Counted from the first letter of the stretch, positions 1-8,293 are shown. The stretch: DNA of 64,000 bases from Micavibrio aeruginosavorus EPB (GCF_000348745.1 NC_020812.1:1683444-1747443); one strand, 5' to 3'. Program-made: numbers and translations. The notes: a model not told the origin generated them from the letters alone.

Positions 1-652
1 GGAAGCTGACCGGGGCCAACGGGTCAAACGCGGTGGACAGATCGCTGAGCGTCACGCCCACCATACGTTCCACCAATTTGGTTTCAATGGTTGTGTAGGG
101 ACGCCCCTCGACACGAATGGCGGGTGTGCCCTTACGTCCGCCCAGCAGCACGTCCACGACCGAATAAATCAGCGCGGAATCCGTGACCAGAAGACCATTG
201 TTATCCCACTCCTCCGCCTTGAACACCGACAACATCGCGGGCAGCGGGATGGAGTTCATATAATCGCCAAAACGCACCGTGGACACCTGATCCAGCGACA
301 CTTCAACGTTATCGGATGTCAGATTGCGCAGGGATGTGGACATCAAACGCACCAGACGGTCGAACACAATGTCCAACATCGGCAGGCGTTCATAGTTCAC
401 CATGGCGGAATTGATCAGGGCCATCACGCCCGACATTTCCTCACCACCCGAAATTTCATCGTCAAAACCGAGCAGAGAGTCGATCTCATCCTGGTTCAGG
501 ATGCGGGTGCCGCCATCTTCTTCTTCGTCAAAACCACCGTCGAACGACGGCGTGGCGTCGGCCTGTGCCGCACCGGAATCAGTACCATCGCCCCATTCTT
601 CCATCATGGCGCGTTCGGCATCGGTCATTTGTTCCAGTTCGGTATCGCTCAT
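1..652 (-). CDS. fliM: Flagellar motor switch protein FliM (partial, C-terminus outside window)
   Basis: C-ring subunit that binds phospho-CheY and sets the direction of flagellar rotation. Translation from the ATG ending at 652 stays open to base 1, so about 217 N-terminal residues are present and the C-terminal SpoA-like domain is cut off. A Met/Glu/Asp-rich stretch of about 50 residues precedes the CheY-binding motif LNQDEIDSLLGF (residues 52-63); in enteric FliM that motif is at the very N-terminus. The FliM middle domain follows, with RLVRLMSTSLRNLTSDNVEV. It lies 89 bp downstream of fliL on the same strand and is probably cotranscribed with it. Family assignment is secure; the start is the first ATG and has only a weak Shine-Dalgarno. 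Confidence 0.95.
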   Translation of the reverse strand, partial: MSDTELEQMTDAERAMMEEWGDGTDSGAAQADATPSFDGGFDEEEDGGTRILNQDEIDSLLGFDDEISGGEEMSGVMALINSAMVNYERLPMLDIVFDRLVRLMSTSLRNLTSDNVEVSLDQVSTVRFGDYMNSIPLPAMLSVFKAEEWDNNGLLVTDSALIYSVVDVLLGGRKGTPAIRVEGRPYTTIETKLVERMVGVTLSDLSTAFDPLAPVSF

Positions 653-741
653 AATCTTTAAAATCTTGGCGCTGGCCGTTACTCTTTACTGTGTTACGCG
701 AAAGGCTTTGCAAGCTTCATGCCACAAAAGACCTTATCCCT

Positions 742-1338
742 TTATTGTATCAGGATTTCCTGAAACAGGACATCTTTGACCTCAACCGGATAGGCCGCCG
801 CGTTCACACGGGACAGCAATTCCATTTGCAGGCGGTAAATGCCCGCAGAGCCGCGCAAATCCTTGACGCGCAATTCACGCAAATAGGTCTGGAACTGGTC
901 CACCACGCGCGGCATCACGGCCTGAACCGCGGCCATATCGGTCTGGTTTGCCACTTCCAACTGGACCTTCAAACGCAGGTAACGCGGCTGTTCATCCGGG
1001 CCGGACAAATTGACCAGCATGTTCGGAATTTCAAGGAAAACCGGACCACCTGTCACGCCACCATGACCATCATCCTTGCCGTGGGCATCGGCTTTTTTAC
1101 CGTGACCATCATCGGCGGCGGCATGTTCTTCGGTGGCTTCACCCTTCTTCAACATTTTGTCGAGCGCGCCAGTGAAATACAAACCACCACCCGCGCCGAT
1201 CAAAAGAAACAGCGGCACAACGGCGAATAAAACAATCTTCTTCGCATTAAACTTCTTGCCACCACCTTCGGCGGCGGCCTCTTCGCCTGCGCCGTTTTCG
1301 GTTTCGGTGTCATCTGTCTGGTCGGCCATGGAACTCAT
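742..1338 (-). CDS. fliL: Flagellar basal body-associated protein FliL
   Basis: Single-pass inner-membrane protein that associates with stators at the flagellar motor. The 198 residues show an acidic cytoplasmic N-terminus (about 1-28), one transmembrane helix (about 33-54, KIVLFAVVPLFLLIGAGG), a His/Asp/Lys-rich low-complexity linker (about 68-95, with repeated DDGHGK/DAHGK units) and the periplasmic FliL domain with the typical C-terminal LFQEILIQ. The linker is longer and more histidine-rich than in most FliL proteins; whether it binds metal is not known. Gene order fliL-fliM is conserved in many bacteria. It is transcribed divergently from flgF. Confidence 0.92.
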   Translation of the reverse strand: MSSMADQTDDTETENGAGEEAAAEGGGKKFNAKKIVLFAVVPLFLLIGAGGGLYFTGALDKMLKKGEATEEHAAADDGHGKKADAHGKDDGHGGVTGGPVFLEIPNMLVNLSGPDEQPRYLRLKVQLEVANQTDMAAVQAVMPRVVDQFQTYLRELRVKDLRGSAGIYRLQMELLSRVNAAAYPVEVKDVLFQEILIQ

Positions 1339-1406
1339 CCTGTCTGGGTTGGGGCTGGGAACCTTTCAGGTAAAAAGGCCAGCCCCATGAAATATATAGC
1401 GAATCT

Positions 1407-1436
1407 ATTATCAGGCTATCATACCTTGGCGCGCAA
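1407..1436 (-). promoter_or_regulatory. Candidate sigma70-type promoter for fliL-fliM
   Basis: On the minus strand TTGCGC (1436-1431) and GATAAT (1412-1407) are separated by 18 bp and lie about 70 bp upstream of the fliL ATG. The hexamers match consensus moderately. Alphaproteobacterial promoters vary, so this is tentative. Confidence 0.35.
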
Positions 1437-1601
1437 GGCCCCCCTTTCATAAATCCGTTACCGAAATTCGTACCCGTCACATGGAAAAAATTGCCCCATG
1501 CCGGCGCATTTTTGCCCGATCCGGCAAATAGCCGCCCGCCAAGCGCCCGGTCAGGCCCGGGAAGAACAAGTCAACGTATTGATAAATAACAATATTTAAA
1601 A

Positions 1602-1618
1602 CTGGCACGCTGGGTGCA
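1602..1618 (+). promoter_or_regulatory. Sigma54 (RpoN) promoter of the flgF-flgG-flgA-flgH operon
   Basis: CTGGCACG followed by CTGGG and TGCA matches the -24/-12 consensus YTGGCACG-N4-TTGCW, with GG at 1604-1605 and GC at 1616-1617, the required 10-bp spacing between the two dinucleotides. It sits about 80 bp upstream of flgF. A near-identical element precedes flgI. Sigma54 control of rod, ring and hook genes through FlbD and FliX is established in Caulobacter, and fliX is present here. Confidence 0.85.
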
Positions 1619-1698
1619 TACCCTTTTGGGGAAGGCTCAGGCCCACAGGCTGAAAGTTTTTCGGAAAATAACTGGGTCAACAAGGGACCAGACAGACA

Positions 1699-2421
1699 AT
1701 GGAAAATTCGATCTATACCGGACTGTCACGTCAGATGGCGCTTCAAAGCGACATGAACACGATTGCGAACAACCTCGCCAACGTGAACACACCGGGTTAT
1801 CGCGGCCAGTACATGATGTTTACAGAATATGTGGAGAAACCGAAGGGGATCGAAGACCCCCTCTCCATGGTCATGGATTACGGCCAATTTATCAGCAACA
1901 AGCCCGGCCCGATGCAACACACAGGCAACCCGCTGGATGTGGCCATGCAGGGCCCCGGATTTATTGGCATCACCCGCAACGGGGAAACATTTTACACCCG
2001 CGCCGGCAATTTCATGCTGGGTGAAGATGGGGCCCTGGTCACACCGACGGGCGACCGCGTTGCCAGCGCCGGCGGATCGGCCATCATCATCCCCCAAGAC
2101 GCCAAGTCGGTCAGTATTGCCGAGGACGGCATGGTTTCGACGGAAAATGGTGCCGTCGGCCAGATCATGATGACCGAATTTGACAACATCGATTCACTGG
2201 ATGCCATCGGCGACAATTTATACAAAGCCAATGCACCGGGCACCGCCGCCACGGAAACCCGCATGATCAGCGGCATGGTCGAGGGTTCCAACGTCAATCC
2301 GATCATGGAAATGACCCGCATGATTGATACGCAGCGTGCGTACCAGTCCGCGGCACGAATGTTGCAGAGTGAACATGACCGCCAGCGCACGATGATACAG
2401 CGCCTGAGCCAGACACAGTAA
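1699..2421 (+). CDS. flgF: Flagellar proximal rod protein FlgF
   Basis: Rod component of the flagellar basal body, exported by the flagellar type III system. The 240-residue protein has the N-terminal rod/hook motif (ANNLANVNTPGYRGQ, about 23-37) and the C-terminal flagellar motif ending in RMIDTQRAYQSAARMLQ. It begins MENSIYTGLSRQMAL, typical of FlgF rather than FlgG. A purine-rich Shine-Dalgarno (AAGGGA) lies upstream of the ATG. First gene of a four-gene rightward operon, 36 bp before flgG. Confidence 0.95.
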   Translation: MENSIYTGLSRQMALQSDMNTIANNLANVNTPGYRGQYMMFTEYVEKPKGIEDPLSMVMDYGQFISNKPGPMQHTGNPLDVAMQGPGFIGITRNGETFYTRAGNFMLGEDGALVTPTGDRVASAGGSAIIIPQDAKSVSIAEDGMVSTENGAVGQIMMTEFDNIDSLDAIGDNLYKANAPGTAATETRMISGMVEGSNVNPIMEMTRMIDTQRAYQSAARMLQSEHDRQRTMIQRLSQTQ

Positions 2422-2457
2422 TTTAACGGGATACACGGGTAAAGGGAGCACACCATT

Positions 2458-3246
2458 ATGATGCGTTCATTAGATATCGGCGCCACAGGGATGCAGGCAC
2501 AACAGATGAATGTTGATGTCATCTCCCAGAACATCGCCAACATGACCACCACGGGTTATAAACGCCGCCGCGCCGATTTTAAGGACCTGATGTACCAGAA
2601 CATCACCCGCCCCGGCACGACATCGTCCGATGCTGGAACGATTGTTCCCGCGGGCCTGCAAATGGGTCTGGGCGTGCGCGCTGCCGGTGTGTACCGCATT
2701 CACGAACAAGGTACATTAAAGGTCACGGAAAACCCGCTGGATCTGGCCATCAATGGCGATGGGTTCTTCCAGGTTGAACTGCCCAGCGGTGAAACCGCCT
2801 ACACCCGCGATGGCGTGTTCCAGGTCAACCAGGACGGCGAATTGGTAACCGGCATGGGGTATCTGTTACAGCCGGGCATCGTTATTCCGGAAGATGCCAC
2901 CGACATTGAAATCAACGAAAGCGGCCAGGTTTTTGCGAAAATCCAGAACCAGGTCAACATGCAGGAAGTCGGCCAGATTGAGCTGAGCACCTTCGTCAAC
3001 CCGGCCGGTTTGGACGCGATTGGCGACAACCTGTTGCTGGAAACCGAAGCCTCTGGCGCGCCTGTGAACGGCAACCCGAACGAGGACAATTTCGGCAGCA
3101 TTCGCCAAGGCATTCTCGAAAGCTCTAACGTCAACGTGGTTGAAGAAATCACCAACCTGATCAGCGCCCAGCGTGCGTATGAAATGAACTCCAAAGTTAT
3201 TTCCGCAAGCGATGAGATGCTGAGCACCGTGGTTCAATTGCGCTAA
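2458..3246 (+). CDS. flgG: Flagellar distal rod protein FlgG
   Basis: Builds the distal rod that passes through the P and L rings. The 262 residues fit the family length of about 260. N-terminal SLDIGATGMQAQQMNVDVIS with ISQNIANMTTTGYKRRRADF and the C-terminal EITNLISAQRAYEMNSKVI are diagnostic. Two tandem ATGs (2458 and 2461) follow AAGGGAG, so either may be used. Between flgF and flgA in the operon. Confidence 0.96.
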   Translation: MMRSLDIGATGMQAQQMNVDVISQNIANMTTTGYKRRRADFKDLMYQNITRPGTTSSDAGTIVPAGLQMGLGVRAAGVYRIHEQGTLKVTENPLDLAINGDGFFQVELPSGETAYTRDGVFQVNQDGELVTGMGYLLQPGIVIPEDATDIEINESGQVFAKIQNQVNMQEVGQIELSTFVNPAGLDAIGDNLLLETEASGAPVNGNPNEDNFGSIRQGILESSNVNVVEEITNLISAQRAYEMNSKVISASDEMLSTVVQLR

Positions 3247-3264
3247 TTGATAAGGGATAGAACG

Positions 3265-4236
3265 ATGAAACAGATCATTCTGACATCATTGGATATGGCG
3301 GCCCGCATTTCGGTGCTGGTTCTGGCTCTTGTTCTGGCGGCCTTTATTGCCGTGGCCGGCGCCCGCACGGCACACGCCGCTTCGCTGAAACCGGATGTGG
3401 TTTTGGAACAGGGTGTCCTCACCGTCGGTCATATTTTTGACAATGCCGGGCGCAACGCGGCCTATATCCTCGGTCCCGGCCCGGATGCGGGGGAAACGCT
3501 GACACTGAACGCATCGTCCCTGCTCCGCATCGCCATGGCGCTGGACCTGGATTGGCGTCCGGCCAGCCCGACCGACAAAATCACGGTCACCCGTGCCGCC
3601 ACAATCATTCCGACCAGTGATATTGAATCCGCGCTGGAAGAAAAATTGGGCGAACAGGGCCTGACCGGCAATTTCTCTGCCTATATCAACGGGACAAGCC
3701 ACGACATCATCCTGCCCGTGGATCAGGCCGCGACGGTTGAAATTGACGAAATGCGTTATGACCCGCGCACATCCACCTTTACGGCCACCGTTTACGCCCC
3801 GTCCCGTGAAAAATCCACGGTGAAACTGCCCGTATCCGGTCAGGTGCGCCAGATGGTCTCCGTGCCTGTGCTGAAAACCGCTCTGCGCAACGGTGATTTG
3901 ATTGGCATGAACGATCTGGATTTCATTGAAATGTACGTGAAAGACATCGGCAGCGACGTCATCACCGATACTGAAAAGCTGATCAACATGACCCCGCGCC
4001 GCGTCGCCATTGCCGGTCAACCGGTCCGTGCGATGGACATCCAGCGCCCTGAACTGGTCAGCCGCGGCAAGAACGTCACCATCATTTTCAAAACCGGCCC
4101 GATGATGCTGACCGCGACCGGCCGCGCCCTGCAAAACGGTGCCAATGGCGATCTGGTGCGTGTCACCAATCTGGCCAGCAATATTCAGGTTGATGCCGTG
4201 GTCACCGGATCACAGGAAGTCACCGTTACAGAATAA
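3265..4236 (+). CDS. flgA: Flagellar P-ring assembly chaperone FlgA
   Basis: Periplasmic chaperone that assists FlgI in forming the P ring. The start was placed at 3265 (MKQIILTSLDM), 7 codons inside the longest frame, because AAGGGAT lies just upstream. The resulting 323-residue protein begins with a signal peptide (hydrophobic core VLVLALVLAAFIAVAG, cleavage probably after TAHAA). The C-terminal third has the SAF-type FlgA fold (VPVLKTALRNGDLI...RRVAIAGQPVRAMDIQRP). It is longer than enteric FlgA (about 220 residues) because of an extra N-terminal region, as in other alphaproteobacteria. Confidence 0.9.
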   Translation: MKQIILTSLDMAARISVLVLALVLAAFIAVAGARTAHAASLKPDVVLEQGVLTVGHIFDNAGRNAAYILGPGPDAGETLTLNASSLLRIAMALDLDWRPASPTDKITVTRAATIIPTSDIESALEEKLGEQGLTGNFSAYINGTSHDIILPVDQAATVEIDEMRYDPRTSTFTATVYAPSREKSTVKLPVSGQVRQMVSVPVLKTALRNGDLIGMNDLDFIEMYVKDIGSDVITDTEKLINMTPRRVAIAGQPVRAMDIQRPELVSRGKNVTIIFKTGPMMLTATGRALQNGANGDLVRVTNLASNIQVDAVVTGSQEVTVTE

Positions 4237-4283
4237 AAAACGACAATAAAAACATACGACAAGGGATAGTAAGGAGAGTTAAA

Positions 4284-5048
4284 ATGATTGCACAAACACA
4301 GAAAAATCGCGCAAGCCGCCTTGCCTTGGTCTTGCTGATGGGCGTGTCGTTGAGCGCTTGCGGTGCCAGCGAGCGCCTGTCCAATGTCGGCCAAGCCCCC
4401 GGCATGAGCCCGATCGTCAACCCGCAAACGCAGGCCGATTACAAACCGATCAGCATGCCGATGCCCGCCCCGGAAGTGGCGATGCAACAGCCGAATTCCC
4501 TGTGGCAATCCAACCGCAAGAGCTTCTTCAAGGATCAACGCGCCAGCAATATCGGCGACATCCTGACCGTGGTCATCGATATCAATGATGAAGCCGATTT
4601 GGAAAACAAAACAGACCGGACCCGCAGCTCCAGCGAAAATGCGGGGCTGGACAATTTGCTGGGTTACGAAGCATCGCTGGGCCAAATCCTGCCCGATGCG
4701 ATTGACAACGCCAACCTGGTCGGTGCGGACGCCGATTCTAGCCATGCTGGCAGCGGTAAAATCGAACGTGAAGAAGAAATCACGATGAAGGTTGCCGCCA
4801 TCATCACGCAAATTTTGCCCAACGGAAACATGGTGATCCAGGGCAATCAGGAAGTCCGCGTGAACTTTGAAAAACGTATTCTGAACGTCGCCGGCGTGAT
4901 CCGTCCGGAAGACATTGCGATCGACAACTCGATCTCATACGAAAAAATTGCCGAAGCCCGTATCATTTATGGCGGTGAAGGACAAATTACGGATGTCCAG
5001 CAACCGCGTTACGGACAACAGGTTTACGATATTCTGTTCCCCTTCTAA
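4284..5048 (+). CDS. flgH: Flagellar L-ring lipoprotein FlgH
   Basis: Outer-membrane lipoprotein that forms the L ring around the rod. The 254-residue protein has a signal peptide with a lipobox (VSLSAC, lipidated Cys at about residue 27), the conserved SLWQSNRKSFFKDQRASNIG and DILTVVIDINDEADLENKT blocks, and ends VYDILFPF, close to the family ending. AAGGAG precedes the ATG. Last gene of the flgF-flgG-flgA-flgH operon, followed by an intrinsic terminator about 175 bp on. Confidence 0.95.
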   Translation: MIAQTQKNRASRLALVLLMGVSLSACGASERLSNVGQAPGMSPIVNPQTQADYKPISMPMPAPEVAMQQPNSLWQSNRKSFFKDQRASNIGDILTVVIDINDEADLENKTDRTRSSSENAGLDNLLGYEASLGQILPDAIDNANLVGADADSSHAGSGKIEREEEITMKVAAIITQILPNGNMVIQGNQEVRVNFEKRILNVAGVIRPEDIAIDNSISYEKIAEARIIYGGEGQITDVQQPRYGQQVYDILFPF

Positions 5049-5130
5049 CCCCAGACCCGACCGTCGGCCTTTCTCGTACCCCCGAAAAGGCCATGGAAGG
5101 AGAACAGATAAGGCGCGTCCCCTTGCCACC

Positions 5131-5182
5131 CAACCCCTTCCCCCTTCCGCACTGGGGGTAAGGGGGCCGCCGCCCCCCTTTA
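5131..5182. repeat. GC-rich imperfect palindrome downstream of flgH
   Basis: Two overlapping hairpins: CCCCC/GGGGG around CTTCCGCACT, then AAGGGGGC-CGCC-GCCCCCCTT with one bulged base. The segment starts CCACCC and contains CCCCCTTCC, resembling on the opposite strand the palindrome at 62521-62560. Possibly a degenerate copy of a dispersed extragenic element. The 5049-5222 interval otherwise has no convincing gene. Confidence 0.35.
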
Positions 5183-5222
5183 GCTGTAGGGCCCCAACAG
5201 CGACCCAACCCTTGTCACCTTC

Positions 5223-5252
5223 AACCGGCTCTTCCCCAAGAGCCGGTTTTTC
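5223..5252 (+). terminator. Intrinsic terminator of the flgFGAH operon
   Basis: Perfect 11-bp stem AACCGGCTCTT / AAGAGCCGGTT with a CCCC loop, followed by a T-run on the plus strand. Confidence 0.9.
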
Positions 5253-5261
5253 TTTGGGAGC

Positions 5262-5657
5262 CTAGCTGACCATCAGGCCTTTGAAACTCATCCACGCCAG
5301 ACCGTTGCAATACATGAACGCATCATTCCTGTAATCAATGACCCCCGGTTGCCCGCACAGAAGCCCCGTCGGCAAGCCCAGCAATGTGCGCCATTTCGTG
5401 CCATCGCACAGATAATAAACATTCAGGACATTGTTATAGTCCAGGGCCCCGGGCCTCGAACATGATGGCAACAACAGGTAATCCAGCAAGGCCAGATCGA
5501 CCAAATTAAAACGGAACCAGTTGGCGCCATCAAAAAACTCCATATTATTGATCGTGGAATTATACCGCATCGTACCCGCTGTTTGCGCCTTTGCCGAATT
5601 GGCAAAGCAAAGGATGCAAATTGTCATGATGATTGCGAAAATCCACCGTACCCGCAT
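5262..5657 (-). CDS. Small exported protein with three Y-x(n)-G-x-x-W repeats
   Basis: Unrecognised 131-residue secreted protein. The start at 5657 (MRVRWIFAIIMTICILC) gives a clean signal peptide with cleavage after AKA, and GGGGAA precedes it. The mature part is three degenerate repeats: MRYNSTINNMEFFDGANWFR, LDYNNVLNVYYLCDGTKWRT and IDYRNDAFMYCNGLAWMSF, each built as [MLI]-x-Y-[NR] ... [FY]-x-x-[DN]-G-x-x-W. Comparable units occur in phage tail-fibre and bacterial surface proteins (general knowledge, not searched). Three Cys residues in repeats 2-3 and their linkers could form disulfides. It is alone between two terminators, so it is probably its own transcription unit or reads on from dksA. 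Confidence 0.7.
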   Translation of the reverse strand: MRVRWIFAIIMTICILCFANSAKAQTAGTMRYNSTINNMEFFDGANWFRFNLVDLALLDYLLLPSCSRPGALDYNNVLNVYYLCDGTKWRTLLGLPTGLLCGQPGVIDYRNDAFMYCNGLAWMSFKGLMVS

Positions 5658-5772
5658 AGTCACATTCCCCGAAATCCGCCGTTTCTTAAATCCCTCGGCA
5701 AAGAACGGGGCAACGCGTGTGCCAGCACACCTGTGCATTGGCACCGCACTGTTTTCGCAAAATGAAAACAAC

Positions 5773-5801
5773 AAAAACCCGGCCTTGCGGGCCGGGTTTT
5801 T
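5773..5801. terminator. Bidirectional terminator downstream of dksA
   Basis: AAAAACCCGGC and GCCGGGTTTTT flank a short loop. The A/T tracts on both sides allow function on either strand. It ends the leftward dksA transcript. Confidence 0.85.
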
Positions 5802-5823
5802 AAAAGAACTTTAAATCATGGAC

Positions 5824-6282
5824 CTATTCGTCGCGGTGCGTGCGTTCCATGCGCTCGTGACGTTCCTGCGCCTCGAGGCTCAGCGTCGCATTCGGGCGAG
5901 CTTCCAGACGGGCAACAGAAATCGGTTCACCCGTTTCTTCACAATAGCCATAGGAACCGTCTTCGATCCGCAACAACGCTTCGTTGATTTTTGAAATCAG
6001 CTTGCGTTCCCGGTCACGGGTGCGCAGTTCCAGCGCGTGGTCCGTTTCCGCCGAGGCGCGGTCCGCCATATCCGGCTTCTGCAATTCTGTGCTTTGCAGG
6101 GTGTTGTGAATGGTTTCGGACGATTCACGCAACAACTCTTCGCGCCAGGCGATCAGTTTGCGGCGAAAATATTCCAGCATCAGGGGATTCATGAAATCGC
6201 CCTTGTCCTTCTTCGGATCGTAATCCGGCGGCAGGATGGTGGATGTGCTGTCGGTACTCTTTGCTTTTGTTTTTGTGGCCAT
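5824..6282 (-). CDS. dksA: DksA/TraR-family transcriptional regulator
   Basis: RNA polymerase secondary-channel protein that works with ppGpp. Start placed at 6282 (MATKTKAKS), which has AGGAA upstream; the longest frame adds 11 codons without a ribosome site. The 152-residue product has a long coiled-coil region (about 35-105) and a C-terminal block YGYCEETGEPISVARLEARP. Only one of the four zinc-finger cysteines is kept (C-x2-T... in place of C-x2-C-x17-C-x2-C), the pattern usual in alphaproteobacterial DksA. It lies downstream of fliX on the same strand. Confidence 0.93.
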   Translation of the reverse strand: MATKTKAKSTDSTSTILPPDYDPKKDKGDFMNPLMLEYFRRKLIAWREELLRESSETIHNTLQSTELQKPDMADRASAETDHALELRTRDRERKLISKINEALLRIEDGSYGYCEETGEPISVARLEARPNATLSLEAQERHERMERTHRDE

Positions 6283-6405
6283 GGCCCCATTCCTATGCTG
6301 TGAGGGGGTGTACATTAAACAGATTCAAATATATGGATTTCCGCCCCCCTCAGGCAAGCGGTAAAAATCCTTTGAATTCAATGATGAACAGATCTTTGCC
6401 GCCTT

Positions 6406-6858
6406 TTACGCCTCGGGATGGGTGTCGGACCCGCCCAGCGCCATGCGCATTTTGGCAATTTCAATCTGCGCCCGCAGATCAATTTCATCCAGAATCGCGG
6501 TCAAACCGGGGTCCTGAATACGTTCCCGATGCTGTGCCACAACATCGGCAATGTTCAAAATATCCCCAACGGTCAGTGTCCCGGTCAGCAAGCCCAGACG
6601 GATGGCCTCCAGCTGGTCCAAAACGCTATCTGCCCGGCCCACCATACGGCGGCGTGCGGCACGGGCGGCGGGGTCTTCGACCTCCTGCGCGGCCAACAGC
6701 GCGTCCACCTGGGCAATCGCCCGGGCCGTTGCCGGGGCGGCGGTTTCCGCCGTTCCCCCGGTCATGAAATCGCCAAAAGACGCCCCCGTCGCGCCGGCCT
6801 TGTCTTTCGACCGGGTAGAGCTGGTTTGGGATGTTTTATTCGGGCCTTCAATCTTCAT
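6406..6858 (-). CDS. fliX: Flagellar assembly regulator FliX
   Basis: In Caulobacter FliX couples basal-body assembly to FlbD, the activator of sigma54 flagellar promoters (established). This 150-residue protein starts MKIEGPNKTS and has the Ala-rich helical body and DILNIADVVAQHRERIQDPG ... DEIDLRAQIEIAKMRM blocks typical of the family. It is divergent from flgI with a sigma54 promoter in between. Its presence beside two sigma54 promoters supports class II control by FlbD/FliX, though flbD itself is not in the window. Confidence 0.88.
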   Translation of the reverse strand: MKIEGPNKTSQTSSTRSKDKAGATGASFGDFMTGGTAETAAPATARAIAQVDALLAAQEVEDPAARAARRRMVGRADSVLDQLEAIRLGLLTGTLTVGDILNIADVVAQHRERIQDPGLTAILDEIDLRAQIEIAKMRMALGGSDTHPEA

Positions 6859-7069
6859 GGTGATACCAGTGACTTAAGGGAATCGTGAGGAAACGCGCGG
6901 GGGAAACACCCCCATTCCTTTCAGGATACCATTTTTATAAGCCCCGCGGCACAGGCAATTTTTGCCGCTCCGCACGCTCCAAGGGCAGGCTTTGCCCCAA
7001 AACGGCCCTTCCGAGAACCAAACAGCAATATAACCATTTGTTTTTAAATACAAAATTTAAAAACCCCAT

Positions 7070-7086
7070 CTGGCACGCCCCCTGCA
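7070..7086 (+). promoter_or_regulatory. Sigma54 (RpoN) promoter of the flgI operon
   Basis: CTGGCACG-CCCCC-TGCA matches the -24/-12 consensus with correct GG/GC spacing. An AT-rich tract lies immediately upstream, as at the flgF promoter. It sits about 35 bp before the flgI ATG. The two promoters share CTGGCACGC, a 4-base divergent spacer and TGCAT/TGCA. Confidence 0.88.
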
Positions 7087-7119
7087 TCTATAGACCCGGA
7101 ATAGTGGCTTTCTCGGCTT

Positions 7120-8280
7120 ATGGGAAGAATGATGCAAAAACCGACATATAATATGAAAGCAATCATGCGCGGCCTGACCCTGCTGGGTCTGACCGCCATT
7201 CTGGGCGGCGTCATGTCCACCCCCGCTTTCACCAAAACCACCCGGATCAAGGACATCATCAATATTGAAGGTGTCCGTGACAACCAATTGGTCGGTTATG
7301 GCCTGGTTGTTGGCCTGAACGGTACGGGTGATTCGTTGAACAACGCCCCGTTCACCCGCCAATCTCTGACCGCCATGCTGGAACGTCTGGGCGTCAACGT
7401 AAAAGACGAAAACCTCAACACTGGCAACGTGGCCGCCGTTATGGTCACCGCGACCCTGCCCCCCTTCACCAACCAAGGGGGCCGTATTGATGTCACCGTC
7501 TCCGCCATGGGCGATGCCGACAGCCTGCAAGGCGGGACATTGCTGGTCACGCCGTTGCTGGGTGCCGACAGCGAAGTCTATGCCGTGGCTCAGGGCCCGG
7601 TGAATATCGCTGGATTTGCCGCAACCGGTGCCGCCGAAACCGTCACACAAAACACCCCGACCGCCGGTCGTATTCCGGGCGGTGCCATTGTGGAACGCGA
7701 ACTGGATTTCCAACTGGCCGATTACACGCAAGTACGTCTGGCCCTGCGCAACCCCGATTTCACAACGGCCCGCCGTATCGCCAGCGCCATTAACGGCTTC
7801 ACCGCCACCAATGTGGCCACGGCCGAAAACGCCGCCAGCGTCGTCTTGAAAAAACCGTCTGGCTATAAAGGCTCGATCGTTGACCTGATCACCGATGTTG
7901 AACAATTGCCCGTACAGCCGGACCAGATCGCCCGCGTCGTCATTGATGAGCGCAGCGGTGTGATCGTCATGGGGTCCGAAGTCCGCATCAACACCGTTGC
8001 GATCGCACAAGGCAACCTGACCATCAAAATCACGGAAACGCCGCAAGTATCGCAACCAAACCCGTTCGCGGAACAAGGTGAAACCGTCGTGGTTCCGCGC
8101 ACTGATGTTGAGGTCAATAACGGCGCGGATGTTCGCCTGGGCGTTCTGGACAGCGGTGTAACGCTGCAGGATCTGGTCACCGGCCTGAACCGTCTGGGCG
8201 TTGCCCCCCGCGACATGATCACCATCTTGCAGGCGATCAAGGCCGCCGGTGCCCTGCAAGCTGAAATCGACACGCTGTAA
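7120..8280 (+). CDS. flgI: Flagellar P-ring protein FlgI
   Basis: Forms the P ring in the peptidoglycan layer. The 386-residue frame carries a signal peptide (LTLLGLTAILGGVMSTPAF, mature protein from about TKTTRIKDI) and the highly conserved family blocks DIINIEGVRDNQLVGYGLVV, TGDSLNNAPFTRQSL and VTVSAMGDADSLQGGTLLV. Several in-frame ATGs (7120, 7129, 7153, 7165) make the true start uncertain; only the distal ones shorten the long n-region. First gene of the seven-gene rightward flagellar operon driven by the sigma54 site about 35 bp upstream. Confidence 0.95.
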   Translation: MGRMMQKPTYNMKAIMRGLTLLGLTAILGGVMSTPAFTKTTRIKDIINIEGVRDNQLVGYGLVVGLNGTGDSLNNAPFTRQSLTAMLERLGVNVKDENLNTGNVAAVMVTATLPPFTNQGGRIDVTVSAMGDADSLQGGTLLVTPLLGADSEVYAVAQGPVNIAGFAATGAAETVTQNTPTAGRIPGGAIVERELDFQLADYTQVRLALRNPDFTTARRIASAINGFTATNVATAENAASVVLKKPSGYKGSIVDLITDVEQLPVQPDQIARVVIDERSGVIVMGSEVRINTVAIAQGNLTIKITETPQVSQPNPFAEQGETVVVPRTDVEVNNGADVRLGVLDSGVTLQDLVTGLNRLGVAPRDMITILQAIKAAGALQAEIDTL

Positions 8281-8293
8281 GGAGGGATAAACC

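Larger units (their letters stand above)
1339..1698. promoter_or_regulatory. Divergent fliL/flgF regulatory region
   Basis: A 360-bp stretch with no convincing gene between two divergent flagellar operons. It holds a sigma54-type promoter facing flgF, a candidate sigma70-type promoter facing fliL, and an AT-rich block just upstream of the sigma54 site. A binding site for the enhancer-binding activator is expected in this interval, but I could not identify a reliable palindrome. Confidence 0.6.
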
